Assembly: GCA_022072085.1 (NCBI GenBank)
Contig: JAJVII010000006.1
Coordinates: 1 to 64,000, forward strand
Length of the DNA stretch: 64,000 nucleotides
Direction: 5' to 3'
Source: Phycisphaerae bacterium
GTDB taxonomy: Bacteria; Planctomycetota; Phycisphaerae; JAJVII01
Shown piece by piece: positions 37,051 through 46,277 of the stretch (the stretch's first letter is position 1; every line of letters starts with the position of its first letter). The notes beneath the pieces are model-generated. The model saw only the letters and a list, made by a program, of their open reading frames with translations, ran no database searches and was not told the DNA's origin. The translations under genes were made by a program, and so were the position numbers.

Positions 37051-39807
37051 CTACTTCACCTCCGCCTTGGCCACGTTGCTGATGGGACTTTCGTTGTTGC
37101 ACTCGTCGCGGGCCTTGAGAGCGAAATAATAGGTTCCGGGCTTGAGGCCCTTGACGGTGAAGGTCTGCTTCGTGCCGGCCTTGGCGGGGGTCGGCTCGCC
37201 GGTGCAGTTGATTGCTGCCCAGAAGTTGACGTTCTTCTTCGATCCGTCAGCCGTCTCGACCAGCGGCAGGTCGTCGTACTTCACCTGGTAAAGGGCGGCT
37301 GTGCCGGCGTTCGCGTCGTCGCCGGGGGCGGTCCAGGTCAGCGTGACCTCGCCGGCGCCGGCCGCGGCGGCCAGGTCGGCGACGGCGGCTGGGGCGGCCT
37401 TGTCGGGGCGAGGCTTGGCCCACAGGTAGCCGGCGCAGGCGGGGAAGTAGCCTCCCAGGCGGGCGTAGCTGGCGGCCTGCTCGCTGTAGTATTCCTCCAA
37501 GCCGGTCTGGTCCCAGCAGAACGCAGTCATGGTCGGCCAGGCGCCCTTGCTCTTGTGGCGGTCGCGGTCCAGGCCGATCACCAGGTCGCGAATCCGCTCG
37601 TCGCCGGTAAGGTCATAGGCCATCACCGCGGCGCGGCTGAAAACGTCCATGAACCAGTTGTTGTCATACTTGATCATTTGCACGCTGCGGTTGCGGCGGG
37701 CGACGTCCCAGAAGTTGTCCAGCGCCGGGTTGAGATACTTGAGGGCCTCCTTGTCGCCGGTCAGTTCGTAGTAGCGGACCAGGGCGCGGAGGGCCCAGCC
37801 GGTGTGTCGGCCGATGTCCACCTTGCGCAGGCCAACCAGGGCGCCGCCGTAGCTGGCGATGTTGGCCATGCCTTCGCGGGCCCGCTCATCGCCGAAGAGG
37901 AGGTAGAGGTCATTGAGTTCGTCGAGGTTGGCGTGCTCGGGATTCGGTCCGAACCAGCCGCGACGGGCGTAGCGACCGGCGGAATATTTAGCGATCTCGT
38001 CGCCCTTGGGCTCCAGGCCCTTGCGGCTGCACCACTCTTCGGCGACGTTGTTGCCGGAGTAGCCCTTCCAGTCCTTGTAGTCCCACAGGTCCGTGCCGTC
38101 GATCTTGTAGGCCCGCAGGTCGCGGAAGTGGCGGAATCGCCGCAGGCCGTATTCCAGGAAGTTCGGCCCGCCGGTGTTGACGTAGTTGAAGAGGAAGTAG
38201 CTGCTGCCGATCGGCTCGTAGTTCCACGGCGAATGGCCGGCGTATTCCTCCCAGCGGCAGCCGAAGACCTGCCAGCCGAACGCGTTGCCCTTGAGGTAGT
38301 CGGTCATAAAGTAGCGCCGCTCGGTGACGGGCAGTGGGAAGTCGCCGGTGACGGTGTGGACCGGCTCGTTCTCCAGCGTGACGTCGTCCTGGCCGCCGAT
38401 GGTCAGGTAGGGCCCGAGGTCGGCCAGCGCCCCGCAGGCGGCGTAATGGGCGGGCGCGCAGCGGGCGAACAGCGTCGGAGTGACCATCATGTCGTCGATC
38501 ACGTGCGGCCATGGCCGCTTGAGCGGGTCGGCGGCATATTGCGGCTTCTGCGCGGTCGAGTAGAAGTGCAGCCAGATCTCCTGGCCCGACGCTGACGCGT
38601 CCTCGATCCAGTGAACGCCCTTATACTCCGCGGGGAACAGCGACACGCGGACCGTGCCGTCGCCGCTGACCTCGACGGCCTTGGGGAACAGTTCCCAGAA
38701 ATGCCGCGGGACGATGACGACGCCGACGTTCTTGTCGCCGAACTCGACCAGTCCGCGGGCGTGGTCGCCCTGGGCCACCTCGTTCTCCTTGCCGTCGGCC
38801 CGGTGGATGATCTTGTAGCCGCGGAAACTGGACAGGTCGCGGACGTTGGGGCCTTCCAGGCCGGGGTTGATCTTCCAGTTCTCCGAGCCGACGGAGTCCT
38901 GGTAGAGCAGGGCGCTCTGGTTGTCGGCCACGGAGACATCGACCGGCGCGACGCCGTAGATCTTCGCGACGCGGCCGCTGTGGCCGATCTTGAGCTGAGT
39001 GATCAGCGAGCAGTCCTCGAAGGTGGGCGAGCCGTTGGGCTGCGGGCCGTTGTTGGTGATCAGGGCGTCCAGGCGGACCGTGTTGAGCCCGGCGAAGAAG
39101 TCCATGCGAATCTCGAAGCCGTACATCCCCAGGCCGTAGCCCTTGCCGTCGCGGGCGCGATGCGTGCCCTTGGCGACGATGCGGACGCGCTGCGGGCCGG
39201 CCTCTTCAACGTGCACGTCGGTCGTGCCCTCGCCGGAGAGATACTTGGTGCCGAAGGTGTCGGTGACGACGCTCCCGCTGTCGACGCCGGGAACCAGAAT
39301 GGCCTCATCGTCGGTGAACTGGCCGTCGTTGTTGGCGTCCAGGCGGACCTGCTCGAAGAGGTTGAACTTCTTTCGGCTGATCGTGAACTCGGCGGGCCCG
39401 GTGTTGACGGTGATCCGGTCGTCGGCGACCTGCACCTTCAGAGGCGAGGCGGCGGCCGGCTTGGCGCCGCTGTCGGTCAGGGTGTACGTGGCCAGGCCGT
39501 AGCTCGGCACGTCGGCTTTGAAGTCCAGCAGAACCCATCGGATGGAGTTGTCTCCGCGCCACCAGCGGGCAAGCGGGCGGAACTGGCAGGGCACGACGTT
39601 GCCCTTGGCGTCCAAAAGGGCCAGCTTGTTCAGGTCGCTGCATTGGCCGGGCAGCAGCGGCACGCCGGAGGTGATCGGCAGACCCGCGCGGCCGCAACCG
39701 CCGGTCTCCTGGATCGTCAGCGGGATGCGGACCTCGGCACTGGCCGAGACGGTGGCGAGCAGGACCAGGGCCGACAGCGACAGGACGACGGAGCGCGTGC
39801 GGGACAT
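37051..39807 (-). CDS. Secreted PcRGLX/YetA-family protein with C-terminal FN3-like domain
   Basis: A 918-residue exported protein of the PcRGLX/YetA type, the fold of exo-rhamnogalacturonan lyases (PL26). A signal peptide (MSRTRSVVLSLSALVLLATVSASA) precedes an N-terminal barrel domain with the family pattern IPLTIQETGGCGRAGLPITSGVPLLPGQ and QFRPLARWWRGDNSIRWVLLDF. A central beta domain follows, then an alpha/alpha toroid with GRHTGWALRALVRYYELTGDKEAL. Residues ~800-918 form a fibronectin-III-like domain (AVADLAAAAGAGEVTLTWTAPGDD ... LKPGTYYFALKARDECNNESPISNVAKAEV). ATG 39807 has GAGGAGG at ideal spacing. Activity on rhamnogalacturonan is inferred from fold only; other uronic-acid polymers are possible. 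Confidence 0.8.
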   Translation of the reverse strand: MSRTRSVVLSLSALVLLATVSASAEVRIPLTIQETGGCGRAGLPITSGVPLLPGQCSDLNKLALLDAKGNVVPCQFRPLARWWRGDNSIRWVLLDFKADVPSYGLATYTLTDSGAKPAAASPLKVQVADDRITVNTGPAEFTISRKKFNLFEQVRLDANNDGQFTDDEAILVPGVDSGSVVTDTFGTKYLSGEGTTDVHVEEAGPQRVRIVAKGTHRARDGKGYGLGMYGFEIRMDFFAGLNTVRLDALITNNGPQPNGSPTFEDCSLITQLKIGHSGRVAKIYGVAPVDVSVADNQSALLYQDSVGSENWKINPGLEGPNVRDLSSFRGYKIIHRADGKENEVAQGDHARGLVEFGDKNVGVVIVPRHFWELFPKAVEVSGDGTVRVSLFPAEYKGVHWIEDASASGQEIWLHFYSTAQKPQYAADPLKRPWPHVIDDMMVTPTLFARCAPAHYAACGALADLGPYLTIGGQDDVTLENEPVHTVTGDFPLPVTERRYFMTDYLKGNAFGWQVFGCRWEEYAGHSPWNYEPIGSSYFLFNYVNTGGPNFLEYGLRRFRHFRDLRAYKIDGTDLWDYKDWKGYSGNNVAEEWCSRKGLEPKGDEIAKYSAGRYARRGWFGPNPEHANLDELNDLYLLFGDERAREGMANIASYGGALVGLRKVDIGRHTGWALRALVRYYELTGDKEALKYLNPALDNFWDVARRNRSVQMIKYDNNWFMDVFSRAAVMAYDLTGDERIRDLVIGLDRDRHKSKGAWPTMTAFCWDQTGLEEYYSEQAASYARLGGYFPACAGYLWAKPRPDKAAPAAVADLAAAAGAGEVTLTWTAPGDDANAGTAALYQVKYDDLPLVETADGSKKNVNFWAAINCTGEPTPAKAGTKQTFTVKGLKPGTYYFALKARDECNNESPISNVAKAEVK

Positions 39808-39982
39808 GCGAGCCTCCTCAGGGTGAAACGGCAGGAATCTTCCATCAGGCATAACCGACCCGCGGGGGCGATGTTCCGGCCGGCCGCGTGAGCCTGCCAC
39901 TTTGACGCGCGGGGGCCGACAAGTCCATAGTCTGCCCGGCAATGGGCTGATAGACTGGCGGCCGGCTCAGGAAAGGGCGCCG

Positions 39983-41041
39983 ATGAGCTACCAGGACGGA
40001 TGGTCCGCGATTCACCTTCAAATGCCGCCGCGCGTGCCGCGGACCGAGTATTCCGCCGAGTCGCATTGGGACCTGCTGCAGGCGGCGACGGGAATGGAAG
40101 TTGACGCGGACAGCCCGCCCGCCCAGCGGCTGGCGGCGCGGCGGGAGTTCTTCCGGCGGTGGAACTTCGGCCTGGTCTGGTCGACACTGGTCGGCGGCGG
40201 GGTGCTGGAGGCCTGCCGGAGCTACATGGGTCACGACGAATACGCCGCCGGCGGGACTGACCGGAGCGACCGGGTCAGTTGCCCGTTCACCGGCGTCGAT
40301 CAGATACTGCGGTTCGACCCGTGGGAGGCCTACGGGCCGATCGATCGCCGTGAATGGATCGGCCGGTTCGAGCGGCACTACGCGGCCCAGTGCGACGCCT
40401 GGCCGGACTGCGTGAACATGACCGGCGTTTACATCACGCTGGTGTCCGGGCTGATCGACATCTTCGGCTGGCAGATGCTCCTGACGGCGCTGGGCGAGGA
40501 CCCGGCCGGGTTCGGCCGGGTGGCCGAGCGGTACGCGTCCTGGGTGGAGCAGTTCTTCCATGCCCTGGGCGAGGCCGACGTCCCGGTGGTGATGGTGCAT
40601 GACGACATCGTCTGGACCGGCGGGCCGTTCGTGCACCCGGACTGGTATCGGCGGTTCGTTTTTCCCGCCTACCGCCGCCTGTTCGAGCCGCTGGTTGGCT
40701 CGGGCAAGCGGATCGCATTCACCAGCGACGGGAACTGGACGCAGTTCATAGACGACGTGGCGGCGGCCGGGGTGCACGGTTTCGTGATGGAGCCGATGAC
40801 CGACATGGCCTGCGTGGCGCGGCGGTACGGGCGGACGCACTTCTTCGTGGGCAACGCGGACACGCGAGTGCTGCTGGGCGGCTCGCATGCCGACATCCGC
40901 GCCGAGGTCGAGCGGTGCATGGCCATCGGGAAGGAGTGCCCGGGGTTCTTCATGGCTGTAGGCAACCACATTCCGCCCAACACGCCGGTCGAAAGCGCCC
41001 TGTACTACAACGAGGTCTACGAGCGGCTCAGCCGGCGTTGA
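39983..41041 (+). CDS. Second URO-D superfamily protein
   Basis: A 352-residue TIM-barrel protein of the URO-D superfamily, distinct from the 394-residue copy at 31780. The C-terminal half is typical: VMVHDDIVWTGGPFVHPDWYRRFVFPAYRRLFEPLVGSGKRIAFTSDGNWTQFIDDVAAAGVHGFVMEPM, then FFMAVGNHIPPNTPVESALYYNEVY. The second, non-overlapping block is the usual end of MtaA/CmuA-like methyltransferase relatives. It begins an operon with two epimerase-like genes (28- and 65-base gaps). A TTGACG box lies at 39902-39907 with a plausible -10 box (CATAGT) 18 bp on. The operon context suggests sugar metabolism rather than heme synthesis, for instance methyl-group removal from a sugar (inference). Confidence 0.78.
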   Translation: MSYQDGWSAIHLQMPPRVPRTEYSAESHWDLLQAATGMEVDADSPPAQRLAARREFFRRWNFGLVWSTLVGGGVLEACRSYMGHDEYAAGGTDRSDRVSCPFTGVDQILRFDPWEAYGPIDRREWIGRFERHYAAQCDAWPDCVNMTGVYITLVSGLIDIFGWQMLLTALGEDPAGFGRVAERYASWVEQFFHALGEADVPVVMVHDDIVWTGGPFVHPDWYRRFVFPAYRRLFEPLVGSGKRIAFTSDGNWTQFIDDVAAAGVHGFVMEPMTDMACVARRYGRTHFFVGNADTRVLLGGSHADIRAEVERCMAIGKECPGFFMAVGNHIPPNTPVESALYYNEVYERLSRR

Positions 41042-41069
41042 GGCGGCTGGGGAACCGAGGGAAACGAAA

Positions 41070-42404
41070 ATGGCTCCGGGCGATTACAGCAACTACGCGC
41101 CGCTGCTGCTGGGCGACGGCTTGACGGTCGATCGGCTCAGGCGAGACGACTATCGCGCATTCATCCATTCGGCGTCGATCGAGCCCGGCGTGCGGTTGCT
41201 AGTGGCGCGGCGGCGGGCAAGGCCCGACTGGCCGCTGATCGACACAAAGTTCAACCCCAACACCGGCGAAGAACGCGGCGAAGCGGCGTACGGCGTTGTC
41301 TATGGCTGGTTCCTCGGCCGGGGCATCGAGGCGCTGGCCGGGCATCTGCCGGTTCTGGATCGCCTGGCGGGGCTCAAGCCCGATGAGCGGCGGCGGGCGC
41401 GGGAGGATTTCGGCGAGATGTCGGCCAACACGGTCGAGGCGATCGCGGCCGCCCGCGAGGTGAACGGCGGGCGGATTCCATTTCGCATGAACCGGGACTT
41501 TGCGGCAATCGGTCCGCATGGCGAAATGCTGAAACTGGCCCTGGCCCTGCGAAGCGACACAGACCTGTTCTGCGGCAAGGGGCTGATAGCCGCGGGCGGG
41601 CAGGTGAACGTCTCCCGCGGCCTGACGCTGCTGCTGGAGTGTGCGAAGGAACTGGAAGCGAACCGGTTCGTCTCCGAGCCGTCCGCCGAGCCGGATGGCC
41701 GGATCGAGCAGGGCAGCCGGATGCTGATGCACGGGGCGGCCGGCACGCTGTTCGGCGTGACGAAAGATGCAGCGCTGCGCCGGCGGATGCTCGGCATCTG
41801 CGCGGCGTTCCTCAACTTCACGCTGGATCATCACTACGACTCCGCGTCGGCCGACTTCAGCGAATGGTTCGACGCGTCGACGGGCGATCGCGGGCCGCAC
41901 CTGGACCCGGGCCACGCGAATGAGTTGGCCGGCCTGGGCCTTGGGGCGGTTGCCTGCATGGAGGCGTTTGACGTGGCCGGCTACGCGGCGACCATCGAAC
42001 GGGGGCGGCGCGAACTTCCGCGGCTGCTGGCCCGCAGCACTGCGCTGGGCTGGAACGCCAGATACGAAGGCCTGCACAAGGCGGTCGATCCGTTCACCGG
42101 CCGGGTGATCAATGAGGACATGCCGTGGTGGAACTTGCCCGAGACGATGCGGGCGATCGTCCGGGCGCTGGCGGTCTGCGGCGACGAAGCCGTGCGGGCG
42201 ACGCTGCTGGGCCAGTTCGCCCGCTGCCACAACGCGTATTTCGCGCACTACCTCAACCGCGGGTTGATGCTTTTCCCGTTCCAGACGCGCAGCGGCGGGA
42301 CCGGCCGCGTGGTCGACCGTGTGCCGGCCGTGCCCGAGGGCGACCCGCTCTATCACAGCAACCTGAGCTTCCTGGAGATGCTGGAGGAGATCGATCTGTT
42401 GTGA
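41070..42404 (+). CDS. Epimerase-like (alpha/alpha)6 barrel protein, copy 1
   Basis: A 444-residue cytoplasmic protein without signal peptide. I do not recognise the family with certainty. The helical repeat pattern and the motif LDPGHANELAGLGLGA resemble N-acylglucosamine 2-epimerase/cellobiose epimerase barrels, whose H-P-G-H-x2-E segment is catalytic. Other blocks shared with the next gene are IEPGVRL, DTKFNP, GWFLGRG, LFCGKGLIAAG, MPWWNLPETMRA and VPEGDPLYHSNL. It follows the URO-D-like gene by 28 bases and precedes a tandem paralogue. It may interconvert or hydrolyse a sugar released by the nearby PcRGLX-like lyases. An unsaturated-glycuronyl hydrolase (GH88/GH105) is an alternative with the same fold. 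Confidence 0.6.
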   Translation: MAPGDYSNYAPLLLGDGLTVDRLRRDDYRAFIHSASIEPGVRLLVARRRARPDWPLIDTKFNPNTGEERGEAAYGVVYGWFLGRGIEALAGHLPVLDRLAGLKPDERRRAREDFGEMSANTVEAIAAAREVNGGRIPFRMNRDFAAIGPHGEMLKLALALRSDTDLFCGKGLIAAGGQVNVSRGLTLLLECAKELEANRFVSEPSAEPDGRIEQGSRMLMHGAAGTLFGVTKDAALRRRMLGICAAFLNFTLDHHYDSASADFSEWFDASTGDRGPHLDPGHANELAGLGLGAVACMEAFDVAGYAATIERGRRELPRLLARSTALGWNARYEGLHKAVDPFTGRVINEDMPWWNLPETMRAIVRALAVCGDEAVRATLLGQFARCHNAYFAHYLNRGLMLFPFQTRSGGTGRVVDRVPAVPEGDPLYHSNLSFLEMLEEIDLL

Positions 42405-42469
42405 CGCGGCCTTGCTTTGGCTGCCCGGTTCGGGTAGTCAGGCGGCATTCTCCTGTGAAAGGACCGACC

Positions 42470-43813
42470 ATGCGAGTGAAGCATTACGACGGGTACCGTC
42501 CGCTGCTGCTGGACGAGGCATTGACCGTCGAGCGGCTGAAGTGCGATGACTACCGCGCGTTTGTCCTGGGGGCGTGCATCGAGCCGGGGGTGCGGCTGAT
42601 CGTGCTGCGCGACGCGAAGAACGCGAACTGGCCATACGTCGATACGAAGTTCAATCCGGGCCTGGGCGCGGACCTGGCGCCGGAGAGCTATCACATCGTT
42701 CACTCGTGGTTCCTGGGCCGCGGCAGTCAGGCGTTGGACGGACACCTGCCCTGGCTGGACAAGCTGGAAGGGCTGGACGGCGTGGAGCGGTCGGAGGCGG
42801 GCAGCGTCTTCGGGCGACTGGTCGCGACGATGACCGAGGCCATCGAGGTGATGATGGCGCGGAACAACGGGCGATGCCCGTTCCGGACGAATCTTCGGCT
42901 GAAGGAAATCGATGAGGCCGGGCGCGAGATCGAGTCCGACACGAAGCAGGCCGGGGCCGGCGACCTGTTCTGCGCCAAGGGGCTGATTGCGTCCGGGCGG
43001 AAGCCCATGATCGAACTGGGCGTGAAGGCGCTGCTGGATGCGGCGGCGAAGATTCGCGCCGGCAGCTACGGCCACGACCAGTTCAAGGAGCAGCCAAAGG
43101 AACTGGGGCACGGGCCCAAGATGCTCTTCCAGGACGCGGTGAGCCTGCTCTACGCCAAGAGCGACGACGCGCGGCTGCGCGGGCAGATCGCCGACGTGGC
43201 GACCGAGTTCCTGGCGTTCGTGCTGGACAAGCATTGCGACCCGCAGACCGGCGTGTTCAGCGAATACATCGACTACAAGACTCACGCCCGCGGGACGCAA
43301 CTGGACCCGGGGCACTGCAACGAGTTCGTCGGCCTGGGGCTGGGGGCGATCGCAACGGTAGAGGCCGGCCAGCCCGCACCCGACGCGGGGCGGCGCAAGC
43401 TGCTCGCCCGCGCCAAGGCCGAGATGCCCCGGCTGCTGATCCGCAGCACCCGGTTCGGCTACAACCCGGCGCACCCGGGAATGTATAAGCTGCTGGACAC
43501 CGCCACGGGCAAGCCGATCAACCCGGAGATGCCCTGGTGGAATTTGCCCGAGACGCTGCGAGCGGTCGTACGGTGCCTGCAAGTCAGCGACGACGGGGCG
43601 ACGCGGGCGGAACTGCTGGAACTCTACCGGCTCTGCCACAACGCATACTTTGCGAACTATCTCAACCGCGGCAACATGCTGTTCCCGTTCCAGACGATCA
43701 GCGGGCTGACGGGCAAGGTGATCGACGTGGCCCCTGCGGTGCCCGAGGGCGACCCGCTCTATCACACGAACCTGGCGATGCTCGAGACGCTGGAAGTGAT
43801 CGAGGCGCTGTGA
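42470..43813 (+). CDS. Epimerase-like (alpha/alpha)6 barrel protein, copy 2
   Basis: A 447-residue tandem paralogue of the preceding gene, similar along its whole length. The shared signatures are IEPGVRL, VDTKFNP, SWFLGRG, LFCAKGLIASG, QLDPGHCNEFVGLGLGA, MPWWNLPETLRAV and VPEGDPLYHTNL. GAAAGGACC precedes the ATG at good distance. Both copies keep the presumed His and Glu of the D-P-G-H-x-N-E motif, so both are probably active, perhaps on different sugars or as a heterodimer. The gene converges with ppk2, seven bases away. Annotation as an N-acylglucosamine-2-epimerase relative is tentative. Confidence 0.6.
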   Translation: MRVKHYDGYRPLLLDEALTVERLKCDDYRAFVLGACIEPGVRLIVLRDAKNANWPYVDTKFNPGLGADLAPESYHIVHSWFLGRGSQALDGHLPWLDKLEGLDGVERSEAGSVFGRLVATMTEAIEVMMARNNGRCPFRTNLRLKEIDEAGREIESDTKQAGAGDLFCAKGLIASGRKPMIELGVKALLDAAAKIRAGSYGHDQFKEQPKELGHGPKMLFQDAVSLLYAKSDDARLRGQIADVATEFLAFVLDKHCDPQTGVFSEYIDYKTHARGTQLDPGHCNEFVGLGLGAIATVEAGQPAPDAGRRKLLARAKAEMPRLLIRSTRFGYNPAHPGMYKLLDTATGKPINPEMPWWNLPETLRAVVRCLQVSDDGATRAELLELYRLCHNAYFANYLNRGNMLFPFQTISGLTGKVIDVAPAVPEGDPLYHTNLAMLETLEVIEAL

Positions 43814-43820
43814 TCGCAGC

Positions 43821-44624
43821 CTATCGCACGACCACGTTCTCCAGGTCCGGGGCCGCGGGCGGGAAGGCCATGTTCAGTTTCCGCAGGGCCCGCGTGACGT
43901 GGTGGGCGATCACGAGATTGCGGTACCACTTGTGGTCGGAGGGGACCACGATCCAGGGGGCCCACGGTGTGCTTGTCTTCGACAGCGCGTCCTGGTAGGC
44001 CTCCACGTATTTCGACCAGAGCTTCCGCTCGGCCAGGTCGCCCACGTTGAACTTCCAGTTCTTCTGCTTGTCATCCAGCCGCTCCTGGAGCCGCTGCCGC
44101 TGTTCCTCCTTGCTGATGTGCAGGAAGAACTTCAGGACCGTCGTGCCGGTGTCGGCCAGCAGTTTCTCGAACGCGTTGATGTGGTCGTATCGCTTCTTCC
44201 AGACGGCCGGCGGAACCAGGCCGTGCACTCGGACCACGAGCACGTCCTCGTAGTGGCTGCGGTTGAAAATGACCAGTTCGCCGGCGCCGGGGACCTGCTG
44301 ATGAACCCGCCAGAGGTAGTCGTGGGCCAGTTCGGTCAACGTAGGAACCTTGAAGTTGGCTACGCGGCAGCCCTGCGGGTTGACGTAGCCGAAGACGTGG
44401 CGGATCGTGCCGTCCTTGCCCGCGGTGTCCATGCCCTGAAGCACGATGAGCAGGCGATGGCGCTGCCCGGCCCAGAGCAGTTCCTGGAGGTCCGCCAGTT
44501 TCTCTGAGAGCTTGAGCAGCCGCTTCTGGCCGCGGGCCTTGTCGCCGTCGAACGCGGAGGTGTCAGCCGGGTCAAAGCGGTCGAGCCGGACCTTGTGGCC
44601 GGGCTTGATGCGGTATCGGTCCAT
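43821..44624 (-). CDS. ppk2: Polyphosphate kinase 2 family protein
   Basis: A 267-residue PPK2-type kinase that transfers phosphate between polyphosphate and nucleotides in the cytoplasm. The Walker A-like loop is GMDTAGKDG (residues 64-72), and the partner motif is NRSHYEDVLVVRVH (from residue 121). The NRSHYEDV form and single-domain length fit the class I group (nucleoside diphosphate to triphosphate), although class cannot be fixed by eye. ATG 44624 with GAGGTG upstream is preferred over GTG 44633. A good promoter (44652-44679) gives a leader of about 20 bases. Confidence 0.93.
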   Translation of the reverse strand: MDRYRIKPGHKVRLDRFDPADTSAFDGDKARGQKRLLKLSEKLADLQELLWAGQRHRLLIVLQGMDTAGKDGTIRHVFGYVNPQGCRVANFKVPTLTELAHDYLWRVHQQVPGAGELVIFNRSHYEDVLVVRVHGLVPPAVWKKRYDHINAFEKLLADTGTTVLKFFLHISKEEQRQRLQERLDDKQKNWKFNVGDLAERKLWSKYVEAYQDALSKTSTPWAPWIVVPSDHKWYRNLVIAHHVTRALRKLNMAFPPAAPDLENVVVR

Positions 44625-44651
44625 GGGGGTCACCTCAATCGTGCGTCAGCG

Positions 44652-44679
44652 ATTATACGTCGCCGGCGGCGCGTGTCGA
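44652..44679 (-). promoter_or_regulatory. Sigma-70-like promoter for ppk2
   Basis: On the minus strand TCGACA (44674-44679) and a perfect TATAAT (44652-44657) are spaced by 16 bp. Confidence 0.6.
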
Positions 44680-44689
44680 GGCGTACGGA

Positions 44690-44805
44690 GAAACGCGGAT
44701 TACACGGGCGGGAAGGATCGCACGGATGAAGATGCAGCGGGGCTCGTCATCACGGTCGTTTCGTCCGTGAAATCCGTATGCTCGGTGCAATCCGTGTTCC
44801 GTCCC
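44690..44805. repeat. REP-like intergenic repeat between pntB and ppk2
   Basis: Variants of the word AATCCGTG occur several times in both orientations: GGATTACACGG near 44697, then TCCGTGAAATCCGT (44763-44776) and GCAATCCGTGTTCC (44787-44800). The outer copies are inverted relative to each other and could fold into a long imperfect hairpin. The composition is lower in G+C than the genes. Similar words are common in intergenic repeats of environmental genomes; whether this one is dispersed in the genome cannot be seen here. Confidence 0.45.
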
Positions 44806-44815
44806 GGTGGGCCGT

Positions 44816-46273
44816 TCAGCCTTGCTTGACGGCTGCGACGATGTCGAGGATCGCCTTCTTGCCGTCGGCGAAATACATCAGGCAGTTGTCGGCGGCGAAC
44901 AGGGGGTTGGGAATGCCCGCGAAGCCCGGGCTCAGCGACCGCTTGATCATGACCACCGTGCGGGCCTTGTCCACGTCCAGGATCGGCATGCCGGCGATGG
45001 GGCTCTTGGGGTCGGTGCGGGCGACGGGGTTGACCACGTCGTTGGCGCCGATCACGATGGCCACGTCGGTCTGCGGGAACGTGGGGTTGATCTCATCCAT
45101 TTCCTTGAGCTTGTCGTAGGGCACGTCGGCCTCGGCCAGCAGGACGTTCATGTGGCCCGGCATGCGGCCGGCGACGGGGTGGATGGCGTACTCGACCTCG
45201 ATGCCTTTCTCCTCCAGCATCTTGCCCAGGTCGCGGACGGCGTGCTGGCACTGGGCGACGGCCATGCCATAGCCGGGCACGAAGACGACGCGCTGGGCGC
45301 CGTCGAAGAGCATGGCGATCTCCTCGGCGCTGGTGGCCTTGATCTTGCCGCCGTAGACCTCGTCGGCCGACGGGCCGGCCACCGGCGTGCCGGTCCCCAG
45401 CCCGCCGAACAGGACGTTGGTCAGCGAGCGGTTCATGGCCTTGCACATGATCTGCGTCAGGATGATGCCCGACGCCCCGACCAGCGAGCCGGCGATGATG
45501 AGCACGGTGTTCTCGATCACGAAACCTGTGGCGCAGGCGGCCAGGCCGCTGTAGCTGTTCAGCAGGGCGATGACCACAGGCATGTCGGCGCCGCCGATGG
45601 GCAGCACGAGCATAACGCCCAACGCCAGAGAGAAGACGCAGAGAATCCAGTAGAACGTGTTCCACGGGATGAACATGCCCAGGACGGCGAACACCACCGA
45701 CGCGGCCAGCAGGCCGATCGTGATGAACTGCCGTGCGGGAATGCGGCTCCAGGAATCCTTGACGATGCCCTGAAGTTTGCCGAAGGCGACCAGCGATCCG
45801 GTGAAGGTCACGGCGCCGATCAAGCCGGCAAGCATCGTGGCGGTCGTGAACGGGAGGATGTCGGCGTGAGACAGATACCCGACGTCGATCCCACGCTGTA
45901 TGCCGTCGGCCTTGTCGAACATCTCGGCGGCGGCGACGAGCATGGACGCCAGCCCGCCGAAGCCATTGAGCAGGCCGACCATCTGCGGCATCGCCGTCAT
46001 CTGGATCTTCAGGGCCAGAACCGAGCCCACAACCGAGCCGACCAGCAGGGCGACCAGAACGACCCACCAGTGACTCGAGTCGATCACCGGACCGCCGCCC
46101 TCGGCGACGGGGTTCTTTCCCAGCAGGACGGCAAGTATTGCCAGCAACATGGCGACCGACGACATGAGATTGCCGCGGACGGCCTTGCGCGGATGCGTCA
46201 GGCCCTTCAGGCCATAGAGGAACAGCACCGAGGCCACGAGGAAGACGACATTCTGCCAATTCTCAGAGAGCAT
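44816..46273 (-). CDS. pntB: NAD(P) transhydrogenase subunit beta
   Basis: A 485-residue inner-membrane subunit carrying the proton channel part (dII) and the NADP(H)-binding domain dIII. About nine hydrophobic segments precede dIII, which shows VVFVPGYGMAVAQCQHAVRDL and IVIGANDVVNPVA. Together with the alpha subunits it couples the proton gradient to hydride transfer from NADH to NADP+, supplying NADPH. It follows the small alpha-2 gene by four bases, completing a three-gene operon. Confidence 0.96.
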   Translation of the reverse strand: MLSENWQNVVFLVASVLFLYGLKGLTHPRKAVRGNLMSSVAMLLAILAVLLGKNPVAEGGGPVIDSSHWWVVLVALLVGSVVGSVLALKIQMTAMPQMVGLLNGFGGLASMLVAAAEMFDKADGIQRGIDVGYLSHADILPFTTATMLAGLIGAVTFTGSLVAFGKLQGIVKDSWSRIPARQFITIGLLAASVVFAVLGMFIPWNTFYWILCVFSLALGVMLVLPIGGADMPVVIALLNSYSGLAACATGFVIENTVLIIAGSLVGASGIILTQIMCKAMNRSLTNVLFGGLGTGTPVAGPSADEVYGGKIKATSAEEIAMLFDGAQRVVFVPGYGMAVAQCQHAVRDLGKMLEEKGIEVEYAIHPVAGRMPGHMNVLLAEADVPYDKLKEMDEINPTFPQTDVAIVIGANDVVNPVARTDPKSPIAGMPILDVDKARTVVMIKRSLSPGFAGIPNPLFAADNCLMYFADGKKAILDIVAAVKQG

Positions 46274-46277
46274 AGGT

